From: Dawidia cretensis | GTDB taxonomy: Bacteria > Bacteroidota > Bacteroidia > Cytophagales > Cyclobacteriaceae | Direction: 5' to 3' | Length of the DNA: 64,000 bases | Assembly (NCBI RefSeq): GCF_018598175.1 | Contig: NZ_JAHESE010000001.1 | Span: 310,001-374,000, forward strand | Part shown: positions 29,137 through 38,340 of the stretch, one piece after another | Layout: every line of letters begins with the position of its first letter | Position numbering within the stretch: position 1 is the first letter of the stretch | Notes under the pieces: generated by a model | Database searches by the model: none | What the model saw: the letters and a program-made list of their open reading frames with translations, nothing else | Told to the model about the DNA's origin: nothing | Position numbers and translations under genes: made by a program

Positions 29137-31053
29137 CTAACGCGACACTAATTCCAACATTTCGGCCACGGCGCGTTCGATGCCAGCCACATCAAATCCA
29201 CATTCGTGGTGCAGCTCGGACTGCTCTCCATGTTCCACCACCTTGTCGGGAATGCCCAGGCGCCGTACCTCTGCGTTGTAGTGATGATCGGCCATGAATT
29301 CGAGAATGGCACTGCCAAAGCCGCCCGGCAGGCAGCCGTCTTCAATCGTCAGCACTTTCTTGTAACGGGCAAAGATGGCGTGCAGCAGCGCTTCATCCAG
29401 CGGCTTCACAAACCGCATATCATAATGGCCAATGCGGATGTTCTGTTCCGCCAGCGCGTCACAAACCTCTGCGGCGTAATTGCCGACATGGCCTATCGAC
29501 AGGATTGCCAGATCATGACCTTCGCGCAAAATCCGGCCCGTGCCAATGGTAATAGCTTTCATGGCTGTGCGCCATTCCGGCATCACGCCTTGCCCACGGG
29601 GGTAACGAATAGAGAATGCTTGTTCGGCGCGCGGCAGCTGAGCAGTATATAAAAGGTCGCGTAATTCTTCTTCATTCATCGGCGCCGACACGATCATGTT
29701 GGGGAGACACCGGAAGAATGAAAGGTCGTAAGCGCCGTGATGCGTGGCGCCGTCGGCACCGGCAAAACCGGCACGATCCAGGCAGAAGTTCACGGGCAGG
29801 TTTTGAATACACACGTCGTGTATAACCTGGTCGTAGGCCCGCTGCATAAACGAGCTATAGATGTTACAGAATGGGATTAGCCCCTGCGTTGCAAGACCCG
29901 CTGAAAACGTAACAGCATGCTGCTCGGCAATGCCCACGTCGAAGGCGCGGTCGGGCATCTCCTTCATCATGATGTTCATCGACGAACCGGAAGGCATGGC
30001 GGGTGTGATGCCGACGATCTTGTCGTTGGCGCGCGCCAGCTCCACCAGCGTATGGCCAAATACATCCTGGTATTTGGGCGGCTGCGGAACGTCTTGTATT
30101 TTCTTGAAGATCTCACCGGTGATCTTGTCAAAAGTGCCCGGCGCATGCCAGGTTGTGGCGTTGCCTTTTTCGGCGGGCGCGTAGCCTTTGCCTTTCACCG
30201 TCACACAATGAAGGATCTTGGGGCCTTTGATATTCTTGAGGTCCTCAAAAATGTTCACGAGATGATTTACATCGTGGCCGTCTACCGGACCGAAATAACG
30301 CAGGTTAAGCGACTCAAAGAAGTTGCTCTGGCTAAGCAAGGTCGACTTAATCCCGGTTTCAACCTTCGACGCAATCTCCTGAGCACTCTTCCCAAAATTG
30401 GAAAGCTTACCAAGCAGGTTCCACACCTCGTCTTTCAGCTTGTTGTAAGCACGCGATGTGGTGATGTCGGTCAAATAATCTTTCAGCGCACCCACATTAG
30501 GGTCGATCGCCATGCAGTTATCGTTCAGGATGATCAGAATGTTGGAATCTGACACTCCGGCGTGGTTCATACCTTCAAAGGCAATACCTCCGGTCAGCGC
30601 ACCGTCGCCAATGACGGCAATGTGCTGGCGGTCTTCACCCTTGTATTTGGAAGCTACGGCCATACCCAGGGCGGCCGACACAGATGTCGACGAATGGCCT
30701 ACGCCAAAAGCATCATACGGGCTTTCGTGGCGGCGTGGGAATCCGGAAAGGCCCTTGTACACACGGTTTGTATGAAACTCGTCACGGCGGCCGGTCAGGA
30801 TCTTGTGGCCATAAGCCTGGTGGCCTACGTCCCATACCAGCTGATCGTACGGCGCGTTAAAAACGTAGTGAAGAGCAACCGTCAGCTCAACTACCCCGAG
30901 GCTGGCGCCGAAATGGCCGCCGTAAACGGAAACGTTATCAATGATAAAGTGGCGGAGCTCGTCACTCAACTGGACCAATTGTGCTTGGTCCAACTTCTTT
31001 AAATCGTCTGGTGAGTTGATCTGCGCCAGCAATTTTCCCGGAGTTATCAGCAT
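29137..31053 (-). CDS. dxs: 1-deoxy-D-xylulose-5-phosphate synthase
   Basis: Thiamine diphosphate enzyme joining pyruvate and glyceraldehyde 3-phosphate, first step of the MEP isoprenoid pathway. The TPP-binding motif GDGALTGGIAFEGMNHAG ... NDNCMAI is clear (about residues 151-183), as are the substrate-site motif DGHD (about 260) and the transketolase-type central domain (EQHAVTFSAGLA). ATG 31053 (MLITPGKLL) is preferred over a TTG 18 bases upstream. 638 residues, full length. Monocistronic in appearance. Confidence 0.97.
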   Translation of the reverse strand: MLITPGKLLAQINSPDDLKKLDQAQLVQLSDELRHFIIDNVSVYGGHFGASLGVVELTVALHYVFNAPYDQLVWDVGHQAYGHKILTGRRDEFHTNRVYKGLSGFPRRHESPYDAFGVGHSSTSVSAALGMAVASKYKGEDRQHIAVIGDGALTGGIAFEGMNHAGVSDSNILIILNDNCMAIDPNVGALKDYLTDITTSRAYNKLKDEVWNLLGKLSNFGKSAQEIASKVETGIKSTLLSQSNFFESLNLRYFGPVDGHDVNHLVNIFEDLKNIKGPKILHCVTVKGKGYAPAEKGNATTWHAPGTFDKITGEIFKKIQDVPQPPKYQDVFGHTLVELARANDKIVGITPAMPSGSSMNIMMKEMPDRAFDVGIAEQHAVTFSAGLATQGLIPFCNIYSSFMQRAYDQVIHDVCIQNLPVNFCLDRAGFAGADGATHHGAYDLSFFRCLPNMIVSAPMNEEELRDLLYTAQLPRAEQAFSIRYPRGQGVMPEWRTAMKAITIGTGRILREGHDLAILSIGHVGNYAAEVCDALAEQNIRIGHYDMRFVKPLDEALLHAIFARYKKVLTIEDGCLPGGFGSAILEFMADHHYNAEVRRLGIPDKVVEHGEQSELHHECGFDVAGIERAVAEMLELVSR

Positions 31054-31234
31054 AGAGGGAATTATAGACAAATTATAGCTCCTTTAACACGTAAAACGAA
31101 GATAAGGGTTTTATAACACAACCCCGCACGTTGACCGGAAACGAGAAAAATGGCCCGGAATGCCGCTTTTTGGGGAAAACCTATACGCAAAATTAGTATT
31201 TCTTTTCGATCGGGGCTTTTTGTAGGATTATAAA

Positions 31235-31242
31235 TAAATTTG
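31235..31242 (+). promoter_or_regulatory. -7 promoter element TAAATTTG for scpA
   Basis: Perfect TAnnTTTG, 12 bases before the scpA ATG. No well-spaced -33 TTTG; one at 31219-31222 is too close. Confidence 0.45.
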
Positions 31243-31254
31243 CCGGCTACGCTT

Positions 31255-32166
31255 ATGACGACACAGGAAAATTTTGAGGTGAAACTCCCCCTTTTCGAGG
31301 GTCCGTTCGATCTGTTGCTGTTCTTCATTGAACGGGATGAATTGGATATTTACGATATTCCGATTTCTACCATCACCAACGATTTCCTGGCGTACATCCA
31401 GCAGATGGAAGAGCTCAACATCGAAGTTGCCAGCGAGTTTATTCTCGTGGCCGCCACGCTGATGCGCATCAAATCCAAAATGCTGCTGCCGCGTCCGCAG
31501 TTGGATGAGCAGGGCAACGAAATTGATCCCCGCGAAGAGCTGGTACGCCACCTGCTGGAATACAAAAAGTACAAATCGGTGGTAGATATCTTCCACCAGA
31601 TGGAGGAAACCGAGCTGCAAAAAGAAAAGCGTGGCAACCTGGCAAAAGAGCTCAAAGCGCTGTCCGAAACCACCAACGTCGAAGCCGAATTGCAAGACGT
31701 AACCATCTTTAAGCTGATGACGATCTTTGAGCGTGTGGTAAAGCGCTTCGAGGCAGAGAAGAATAAACCCGTGCACCACGTGGTGCAATATCCCTACACG
31801 GTAGACGGCCAAAAGAAGTATTTGATAAGCGAAGTGACCAAACACGGCCGTTTGTCTTTTGCCGAGCTGCTGGAGACATTTCCTACCCGCTTAGGGCTGA
31901 TCTTTAACTTTCTGGCTATCCTGGAAATGCTGGCAATCCAGCTCCTGGCCGTCCAGGTCGGAGAGGGCTTTAACAACTTCTGGATTACCAAGTATCAAGG
32001 CGACCAGCTGGAAATTTCCAGCATTGTGGAAGAGGACAATGTTCCGTTCGAGCAATCCGATGTTATCGCCTCGGCGAACAGCGATGCCGTGCTCGACAGT
32101 GAAAACGCTGACGAGGAGGAGGACGAAGACGAACCGGAAGCCGATACCGATAACAACGAAGCGTAA
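31255..32166 (+). CDS. scpA: Segregation and condensation protein A
   Basis: Kleisin subunit of the SMC-ScpAB condensin, needed for chromosome compaction and segregation. The N-terminal motif EVKLPLFEGPFDLLLFFIE (residues ~10-28) and IKSKMLLPRPQ (about residue 75) define the family. The C-terminal winged-helix part is followed by an unusually acidic tail (EDEDEPEADTDNNEA). ATG 31255 is used; the TTG at 31240 overlaps the promoter element. No scpB lies next to it. Its stop directly abuts the stop of the convergent dehydratase gene. Confidence 0.93.
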   Translation: MTTQENFEVKLPLFEGPFDLLLFFIERDELDIYDIPISTITNDFLAYIQQMEELNIEVASEFILVAATLMRIKSKMLLPRPQLDEQGNEIDPREELVRHLLEYKKYKSVVDIFHQMEETELQKEKRGNLAKELKALSETTNVEAELQDVTIFKLMTIFERVVKRFEAEKNKPVHHVVQYPYTVDGQKKYLISEVTKHGRLSFAELLETFPTRLGLIFNFLAILEMLAIQLLAVQVGEGFNNFWITKYQGDQLEISSIVEEDNVPFEQSDVIASANSDAVLDSENADEEEDEDEPEADTDNNEA

Positions 32167-33123
32167 CTATTTACCCTGCTCCTGAAAAAGCTGCAGCGCC
32201 CGTTCAAGATCCACGTTCCCGCCCGATAGAATTATACCGGTGCGTTTCTCCCGAAACACGTCGCCTGCCTTTAGCACGGCCGCCACGGGAACGGCACTGG
32301 ACGGTTCAATGATAATTTTCATCTTCTCCCATACGTGGCGCATAGCCCGCACGATCTCATCGTCGGTAACAGTAATGATCTGCTGTACGTTTTCGCGTAC
32401 AATGGGGAAGGTCTTATCACCCAGGGAAGTCAACAACCCGTCGGCAATAGAATTTGCCTGTGATACTTCAGGCTGCCCACTGAGCATCGAGCGATAAGCA
32501 TCGTCAGCTCCGGCAGGTTCCGCTGCGATCACCACTGTACGAGGCGAGAAATACCGTGTAGCCATGGAGGTACCGCTCAGCAATCCGCCACCGCCCACAG
32601 GCGCCAGAATGATGTCTAGGTCCGTCACCTCCTGGTATAGCTCCAGCGCAGCCGTAGCCTGGCCGGCCATGACGTCATAGTTGTTGAAGGGATGTATCTC
32701 TGTCGCACCGGTCCTGGCAATAACATCCTGCAACATGCTTTCGCGTGCCTGTAGCGTAGGCTCACATTCGAAGATCTCGCCGCCATAACCCTCCACACCG
32801 CGTTTCTTGACGGCGGGTGCCGTGCGGGGCATGACAATATAGGCGCGTATACCCAGCAGCTTGGCCGACCGGGCGATGGCCTGCGCATGGTTACCGGACG
32901 AGTGTGTAGCCACTCCCGCCGCCCGTTGCTCGGGCGACAATTGTAACACCGCATTCATAGCACCCCGCGCCTTAAAGGCGCCGACCTTTTGAAAATTCTC
33001 GCACTTGAAAAACAGCGACCCACCCGCCAGTTGGTCCATACCCCCGGAGGTCATGACCGGGGTACGATGAATATAGGGCCGAATACGGGCATGGGCGGTA
33101 AGAATAGTGGCAGAAGTGATCAT
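32167..33123 (-). CDS. Threonine/serine dehydratase-type PLP enzyme (possible serine racemase)
   Basis: Fold-type II PLP enzyme of 318 residues. The Schiff-base lysine is K51 in VGAFKARGAMNA, the phosphate loop is VGGGGLLSG (about residues 181-189) and SSGNHAQAIA (about 85) is the substrate loop. It lacks the C-terminal ACT regulatory domain of biosynthetic IlvA, so it belongs with catabolic threonine dehydratases, serine dehydratases and serine racemases; these cannot be separated by eye. No ilv genes adjoin it. Convergent with scpA with no gap. Confidence 0.9.
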   Translation of the reverse strand: MITSATILTAHARIRPYIHRTPVMTSGGMDQLAGGSLFFKCENFQKVGAFKARGAMNAVLQLSPEQRAAGVATHSSGNHAQAIARSAKLLGIRAYIVMPRTAPAVKKRGVEGYGGEIFECEPTLQARESMLQDVIARTGATEIHPFNNYDVMAGQATAALELYQEVTDLDIILAPVGGGGLLSGTSMATRYFSPRTVVIAAEPAGADDAYRSMLSGQPEVSQANSIADGLLTSLGDKTFPIVRENVQQIITVTDDEIVRAMRHVWEKMKIIIEPSSAVPVAAVLKAGDVFREKRTGIILSGGNVDLERALQLFQEQGK

Positions 33124-33244
33124 GGAACAGGTATAAAGTCGGGGGCATTATAAACATTTCTATACGTTTACCACAATCTAACCCCCTAATATTCTTTTGG
33201 CAGAAGCTTTCCCCAATCGGACAAAAAAGACAGCCGCCGTTTAG

Positions 33245-33252
33245 TAAATTTG
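33245..33252 (+). promoter_or_regulatory. -7 promoter element TAAATTTG for the AsmA gene
   Basis: Perfect TAnnTTTG, 41 bases ahead of the ATG at 33294. A related CAAATTTA sits just downstream at 33265-33272. No correctly spaced -33 box was found. Confidence 0.4.
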
Positions 33253-33293
33253 GCCTCCTCTTGTCAAATTTAGTAAGGGATAAATCATTAGGT

Positions 33294-36269
33294 ATGAAAA
33301 AAGCACTGAAATGGACATTCATCATCATCGGCGGACTTGTCGTGTTGCTCCTGGCGGCAGCCTTCATCGTTCCGATCGTTTTTAAGGACGATATCAAAGC
33401 TGCCATTGACAAAGAAATCGCTAAGTCTGTCAACGCCGATGTATTGTTTGACATTGATAAATTCGATCTGACCCTCTTCAAGAACTTTCCTAACATCACC
33501 GCGCAAATGCGCGAGTTTGGTGTAATAAACCGTGCGCCGTTCGAGGGAGTACCGCTTTTTGTTGCCGAAGAATTTGAAGTAGAGGTAAACCTGAAAGATA
33601 TTCTCTTTGGCGACGCGCTGCGGGTAAAGGGTATATCGATCATCAATCCCATCGTGGAGATTCACGTGCTGGCAGACGGCAAAGCCAACTATGATATTGC
33701 CGTTCCGTCGACCGACACAACAACAACAACGGAAGAGCCCGGTGGTGACTTTTCATTCGGTATTGACCACTGGGAAATTGTAAACGGCGAAGTGATCTAC
33801 GACGACAAATCGTTGCCATTCCTGATGACACTGAAAGGCCTGAATCACTCCGGCTCCGGCGACTTTACTCAAGATGTATTCGACCTGCGCACCAAAACTG
33901 TAGCCGACACACTTACCATGGAGTACGGCGGCGCAGAATACCTCAGCGACAAACGCGTAGAGATCGACGCTACCATTTCCATCAGCGAGCAATACACCAG
34001 GTATACCTTCAAGGAAAACACCGCCAGGCTCAACGACTTTGCCCTGAGCTTCGACGGTTGGTTTAAAATGAACGAAAAGGACTTTGGCATGGACATCAGC
34101 TTTAAGAGTCCCGAGACAGAGTTCAAAGACATTCTTTCACTCATTCCAGGCATGTACTCGGAAAGCTTTAAGAACATCGAGACCAAAGGTGAGCTGGCCT
34201 TTAACGGCTTCGCCAAAGGTACCTATAGCGAAACCCAGATGCCGGCGTTCAACCTGAACCTGCTCGTCAAAGACGCGATGTTTAAATACCCCGACCTGCC
34301 GACACCCGTGAACAACATCAATGTAGACCTGCTGGTAGACAACAAAGACGGCGTGATTGACAACACCATCATCGACCTCAAAAAGCTTCACCTCGACCTG
34401 GGCTCGAACCCCATCGATGCAAGAGCCCTGGTGACAAAAATGTACCCCACCAACGTAGACGCTACCGTGTCTGCAAAATTCAACCTGGCCGAGCTGAACA
34501 AGATGTTCCCCATGCAAGGCCTGGACATGAAGGGCAGCTATGCGCTGAACGTAAACGCCAAAGGTGTATACGACAGCCTGAAGAAAACCATCCCGGCCAT
34601 CGACGCAACGATGTCGCTGGCCGACGGCTTTGTGAAATCAGCCGACTTCCCGATGCCCCTCGAAGACCTGAAATTCCTGTCGACGATCAAGAACACCTCT
34701 GGCAAAATGGCCGAGACCATCATGACGGTAAAAGACCTGTCGTTGCTCCTCGACGGCGAGCGTTTCAACGCCAACCTGGCACTGGAAAACCTGGACGACT
34801 ATACCTGGGACATGAACGTTAAAGGCGGTGTAGACCTCGAGAAGATCACGAAGATCTTCCCGCTGGAAGGCATGACACTCGCCGGTAAAGTAAAAGCTGA
34901 TATCGCAACAAAAGGTAAATACTCCGACGTGCAAGCGTCGAAATACGATCGCCTCCCGACCAGTGGTAGCGCGTCGCTGCAAAACTTTAAATACCTGACA
35001 AAAGACCTCCCACCAGTAGGTATCTCGCAGGCTACGATGAGCTTCGACCCGAAACAGATCCAGTTGCAAAACCTCAAAGGCACGATCGGTAAAAGCGATT
35101 TTGCCGTTACAGGTTCTGTGTTGAATTACATCGCATATGTCTTTAGTGAAAATGCCACCATCAAAGGTGTCGTAAACTTCAACTCGACGTTGTTCGACCT
35201 GAACGAGTTCATGACCGAATCAGAAACGACTACGACCACCACGGATACTGCCGCACTCAGTGTCATTCCGGTGCCGCAGAACATCGACTTTGTGTTGAAG
35301 TCAGACATCAAAACGGTGAAGCTCATGAACTTTACCATGACCAATGCCAGTGGCGACATAGTCGTGAAAGACGGTGTGGCCAACATGAGCGGCCTGAAGT
35401 TCAACATGCTGGGTGGTGGCTTCGTCGTAAACGGTACCTATAATACCAAAGACCTGGCCCACCCCAAGTATGACATGGTGTTGAACATCAACAACGTATC
35501 GATGAAGGAAGCCTCTAGCGCGTCGTCACTCGTGACTACCTACGCGCCGATTGCCGGCCTGGTCAACGGCAACTTCTCGACCGACTTTAAGCTCAGCGGC
35601 GAGCTGCTGCAAGACATGATGCCGAACATGGCAACGGTCTTCGGCGATGGTAACATCAAGATCGCGCAAGCGGCGCTGACCGGCTCTAAGCTCGTGTCGG
35701 GCATCACCTCCATCACCAAACTGAACGATACCGACCAGGTAACACTGAAAGACGTACTGATGAAAGCATCCATCAAAAACGGACGCCTGACCGTAGAACC
35801 ATTCGACGTGAAGTTCGGTACCTATAAAACGGTCGTGGCCGGCAGCACAGGCCTGGACGGCTCGCTCGACTATACCCTGAAGATGGATGTACCCGCCGGC
35901 AAGCTGGGTACACAATTCAACAGCCTGGTGTCGAAATATAGCGGCACCAAGTCCGATCCGAATGCGCCTATACCCGTAACGATCGGTGTGGGGGGTAACT
36001 ACGCCAACCCGTCGACCAAGCTGGTCATGGACGATCAGAAACAGCAAGTGAAGGACGCTGCCACTACCGCAGCGAAAGAAGAAGGGACCAAGGCCCTGGA
36101 GAAAGCTGTAAAAGGCACCGAAGCTGAAAAAGTGATCGGCAAACTGTTAGGCAAAGACACCGCCAAAACAACAGCTAAAGCCGATACCACCAAGACGACC
36201 ACGCAGGAAAAACAAGTGGAAGATGCCAAGAGCCTCATCAAAGGCCTTCTGAAGAAGAAAAAGAACTAG
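33294..36269 (+). CDS. AsmA-family envelope protein
   Basis: A 991-residue protein anchored by one N-terminal helix (residues ~5-26) with a large periplasmic part. The N-terminal region (DIKAAIDKEIAKSVNADVLFDI, LTLFKNFPNITAQM) and the repeated F-x-LNLLVKDAMFKYPDLPTP type segments match AsmA/AsmA-2 proteins, which belong to the bridge-like lipid transport superfamily with TamB and YhdP. The end is a Lys/Ala/Thr-rich helix (about residues 900-991). A role in lipid movement to the outer membrane follows from family knowledge only. ATG 33294 is preferred; an upstream in-frame TTG region at 33261 adds 11 unlikely residues. Followed by a strong terminator. Confidence 0.88.
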   Translation: MKKALKWTFIIIGGLVVLLLAAAFIVPIVFKDDIKAAIDKEIAKSVNADVLFDIDKFDLTLFKNFPNITAQMREFGVINRAPFEGVPLFVAEEFEVEVNLKDILFGDALRVKGISIINPIVEIHVLADGKANYDIAVPSTDTTTTTEEPGGDFSFGIDHWEIVNGEVIYDDKSLPFLMTLKGLNHSGSGDFTQDVFDLRTKTVADTLTMEYGGAEYLSDKRVEIDATISISEQYTRYTFKENTARLNDFALSFDGWFKMNEKDFGMDISFKSPETEFKDILSLIPGMYSESFKNIETKGELAFNGFAKGTYSETQMPAFNLNLLVKDAMFKYPDLPTPVNNINVDLLVDNKDGVIDNTIIDLKKLHLDLGSNPIDARALVTKMYPTNVDATVSAKFNLAELNKMFPMQGLDMKGSYALNVNAKGVYDSLKKTIPAIDATMSLADGFVKSADFPMPLEDLKFLSTIKNTSGKMAETIMTVKDLSLLLDGERFNANLALENLDDYTWDMNVKGGVDLEKITKIFPLEGMTLAGKVKADIATKGKYSDVQASKYDRLPTSGSASLQNFKYLTKDLPPVGISQATMSFDPKQIQLQNLKGTIGKSDFAVTGSVLNYIAYVFSENATIKGVVNFNSTLFDLNEFMTESETTTTTTDTAALSVIPVPQNIDFVLKSDIKTVKLMNFTMTNASGDIVVKDGVANMSGLKFNMLGGGFVVNGTYNTKDLAHPKYDMVLNINNVSMKEASSASSLVTTYAPIAGLVNGNFSTDFKLSGELLQDMMPNMATVFGDGNIKIAQAALTGSKLVSGITSITKLNDTDQVTLKDVLMKASIKNGRLTVEPFDVKFGTYKTVVAGSTGLDGSLDYTLKMDVPAGKLGTQFNSLVSKYSGTKSDPNAPIPVTIGVGGNYANPSTKLVMDDQKQQVKDAATTAAKEEGTKALEKAVKGTEAEKVIGKLLGKDTAKTTAKADTTKTTTQEKQVEDAKSLIKGLLKKKKN

Positions 36270-36290
36270 CACATACCGCTAAAGATCTGG

Positions 36291-36317
36291 AAAGGCCATC
36301 TTTTTAAGATGGCCTTT
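36291..36317 (+). terminator. Terminator of the AsmA gene
   Basis: Perfect 12-bp stem AAAGGCCATCTT / AAGATGGCCTTT with a TTT loop, followed by CTGCTTTT. Confidence 0.88.
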
Positions 36318-36351
36318 CTGCTTTTCGGACGCCGGCTAGAAGGGGGTTCTC

Positions 36352-36425
36352 CTAGTCTTGAGCTAGTCTTAAGCTAGACTTAAGCTAGTGTTAAGCTAGT
36401 GTTAAGCTAGTCCTATAAGGACTAG
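36352..36425. repeat. Array of six 11-bp CTAG-containing repeats ending in a hairpin
   Basis: Six consecutive 11-base units begin at 36352, 36363, 36374, 36385, 36396 and 36407: CTAGTCTTGAG, CTAGTCTTAAG, CTAGACTTAAG, CTAGTGTTAAG twice, and CTAGTCCTATA. The last unit forms a perfect palindrome with what follows: CTAGTCCT-ATA-AGGACTAG (36407-36425). Seven CTAG tetramers in 74 bases is striking because CTAG is normally rare in bacterial DNA. The 11-base period is close to one DNA turn. No spacers, so not CRISPR. Confidence 0.85.
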
Positions 36426-36514
36426 GACATGACCCGGACATCTCACTCATATCTCATAAGCCAGTCAGGAACGCAGGGGCTGTGCATCGCCTGAAACAAG
36501 CAAGCTAAGCCAAC

Positions 36515-36548
36515 AAAAAAGCCGCATCAAATAATGAAGCGGCCTTTT
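36515..36548 (-). terminator. Terminator of the RNase G gene
   Basis: On the minus strand GCCGCTTCAT, loop, ATGCGGC followed by TTTTTTG. The rest of the 36426-36514 gap shows nothing I can name. Confidence 0.75.
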
Positions 36549-36586
36549 ACACCCGGCAATATGCCAGGCTTATGATCTCTTAATGA

Positions 36587-38146
36587 TTAGCTCGCAGTGA
36601 GCTGAATTTCTTCGCCTTCCTTGTTCAGGAATTTAAATTCTGTCACGGCCATAGAGGAGTCCATGACGATGTTCACCCAGCGCTTGTACTTGAAGTACCA
36701 ACGCATGCGCTGAGAGATAATGCCCTTGGTAAAATAGGCGTGCAAATAAGGATGCAGGGCCAATACCAGGTCTTTTTCATTTTGCTTCACCAGCAAGTGC
36801 TCGACGTTCTTCTCGATGAGGTCGGACACCAGGATAGAGGCGGTAATTTTACCAGTACCGTTACAGGTAGGGCAAACCTCTTTGGTGGCAATATTCATCT
36901 GCGGACGCACACGCTCGCGTGTGATCTGCATCAGACCAAACTTAGACAAGGGTAACACAGTCGACTTGGCTTTATCATCGGCCATCTCATCCTTCATGAT
37001 CTTCTGGATGAGCTTCTTGTTATCGATATTGCGCATATCGATAAAGTCGATCACGATGATACCTCCCATATCGCGGAGTCTCAGCTGGCGGGCGATCTCC
37101 TTGGCGGCTTCTATATTGACAGAAAGCGCAGTGGTCTCCTGGTTCTCTTCGCGGTTGGATTTGTTACCGCTGTTGACGTCGATGACGTGGAGTGCTTCGG
37201 TATGCTCGATGATCAGGTACCCGCCGCCTTTGAGGCTGACAGTCGTCCCAAAGGCCGACTTGATCTGTTTTTCGATACCGTAGTGCTCGAATATCTTGGC
37301 CTTGCCTGTATAAAGCTTTACGATTTTTTCCTTGTCGGGAGCGATCGTGTGTACATAGGCTTTGACCTCTTCGAAGATCTTTTTATCGTCGACATGCAAG
37401 TTGTCAAAAGACTCGTTTAGCATGTCGCGCAACAGAGAGGATGTCTTATTGATTTCGCCGATTACCTTATCGCGGGGTTGTGCTGTCACGAGGCGTTCCA
37501 TGCCTTCTTCCCAGGTTTTCACCATGTTGCGCAGGTCACGGTCGAGCTCAGCCACCTCGCGGCCTTCGGCCACGGTGCGGATGATCACACCAAATTTTTC
37601 CGGCTTGATGGATTGGATCAGGCGAAGCAGGCGCTTACGCTCCTCGTTGGAGGTTATTTTCTTCGATACACTGACAGCGTTGGAAAAAGGTACCAACACC
37701 AGGTAACGACCGGCTAAGGATAACTCACAGGATAATCGGGGGCCCTTTGTTGAGATTGGCTCTTTAACAACCTGTACAGGAATTAATTGACCCTTGGTAA
37801 GCTGTTGGGTTATTTTCCCGTGCTTATCAATGTCCTGTTCCAGGTTGAATTTGTCGAGCTTGGCGCCGTTGATTTTCTTGGCCCGGACCAGCTTGGTAAA
37901 CTTTGAAAGTGAACTGAACTGCGGACCCAGGTCGAGGTAATGCAAAAAGGCATCTTTATCGTAGCCGACATCTATAAATGCTGCATTCAGGCCCTGCACT
38001 ACTTTCTTGACAGAACCTAAATAAATGTCGCCTACTGTAAATTTGCTGCCTTCTTCCTCGTTATGGAATTCAACCAGCGTCTTGTCTTTAAGAAGGGCTA
38101 TACGACATCCGTTCTGAGTGGCACTAATGATTAGTTCATTACTCAA
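36587..38146 (-). CDS. rng: Ribonuclease G/E family endoribonuclease
   Basis: Single-strand-specific endoribonuclease for rRNA processing and mRNA decay. The N-terminal S1 domain (about residues 35-145) carries VGDIYLGSVKKVVQGLNAAFIDVGYDKDAFLH; the catalytic DNase I-like domain has the metal aspartates in VIDVNSGNKS and VIDFIDM; the zinc-link motif CPTCNGTG follows. At 519 residues it resembles RNase G rather than RNase E, with no long C-terminal scaffold. The start is TTG 38146 (MSNELIIS). It is the last gene of the HU-TPR-small basic protein-rng series. Confidence 0.95.
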   Translation of the reverse strand: MSNELIISATQNGCRIALLKDKTLVEFHNEEEGSKFTVGDIYLGSVKKVVQGLNAAFIDVGYDKDAFLHYLDLGPQFSSLSKFTKLVRAKKINGAKLDKFNLEQDIDKHGKITQQLTKGQLIPVQVVKEPISTKGPRLSCELSLAGRYLVLVPFSNAVSVSKKITSNEERKRLLRLIQSIKPEKFGVIIRTVAEGREVAELDRDLRNMVKTWEEGMERLVTAQPRDKVIGEINKTSSLLRDMLNESFDNLHVDDKKIFEEVKAYVHTIAPDKEKIVKLYTGKAKIFEHYGIEKQIKSAFGTTVSLKGGGYLIIEHTEALHVIDVNSGNKSNREENQETTALSVNIEAAKEIARQLRLRDMGGIIVIDFIDMRNIDNKKLIQKIMKDEMADDKAKSTVLPLSKFGLMQITRERVRPQMNIATKEVCPTCNGTGKITASILVSDLIEKNVEHLLVKQNEKDLVLALHPYLHAYFTKGIISQRMRWYFKYKRWVNIVMDSSMAVTEFKFLNKEGEEIQLTAS

Positions 38147-38186
38147 AACAAGAAATTGTTAAATAAAAAAATGATGTGTATAGACA

Positions 38187-38212
38187 CACTGCTTCACTTC
38201 TGCGAAGCAGTG
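38187..38212. other. Perfect hairpin between rng and the 29-residue gene
   Basis: Stem CACTGCTTC / GAAGCAGTG (38187-38195, 38204-38212). On the minus strand there is no T run directly after it, so it may be an mRNA-processing or stability hairpin ahead of rng rather than a terminator. Confidence 0.55.
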
Positions 38213-38228
38213 CTAATCGGTGGCCCGA

Positions 38229-38318
38229 TTATTTCTTCTTATGTCTGTTTTTTCTAAGACGCTTCTTACGCTTGTGCGTGGCCATCTTATGCTTCTTTCT
38301 TTTCTTTCCGCTTGGCAT
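38229..38318 (-). CDS. 29-residue basic protein, AURKAIP1/COX24-type
   Basis: A very short gene, ATG 38318 to TAA 38229. It encodes MPSGKKRKKHKM, then ATHKRKKRLRKNRHKKK; 17 of 29 residues are Lys or Arg and 4 more are His. The pattern matches the tiny Bacteroidota proteins assigned to the AURKAIP1/COX24 domain, whose eukaryotic relative is a mitochondrial small-subunit ribosomal protein (mS38). A ribosomal role is therefore likely but inferred. It lies between a TPR gene (22 bases upstream) and rng, an order I recognise as recurrent in this phylum. Confidence 0.85.
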   Translation of the reverse strand: MPSGKKRKKHKMATHKRKKRLRKNRHKKK

Positions 38319-38340
38319 AGTAATGCTTTAAATGGTGCTA

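Noticed and set aside
36352-36417. CRISPR array
   Set aside because: Units of 11 bases are contiguous with no spacers and no cas genes occur.
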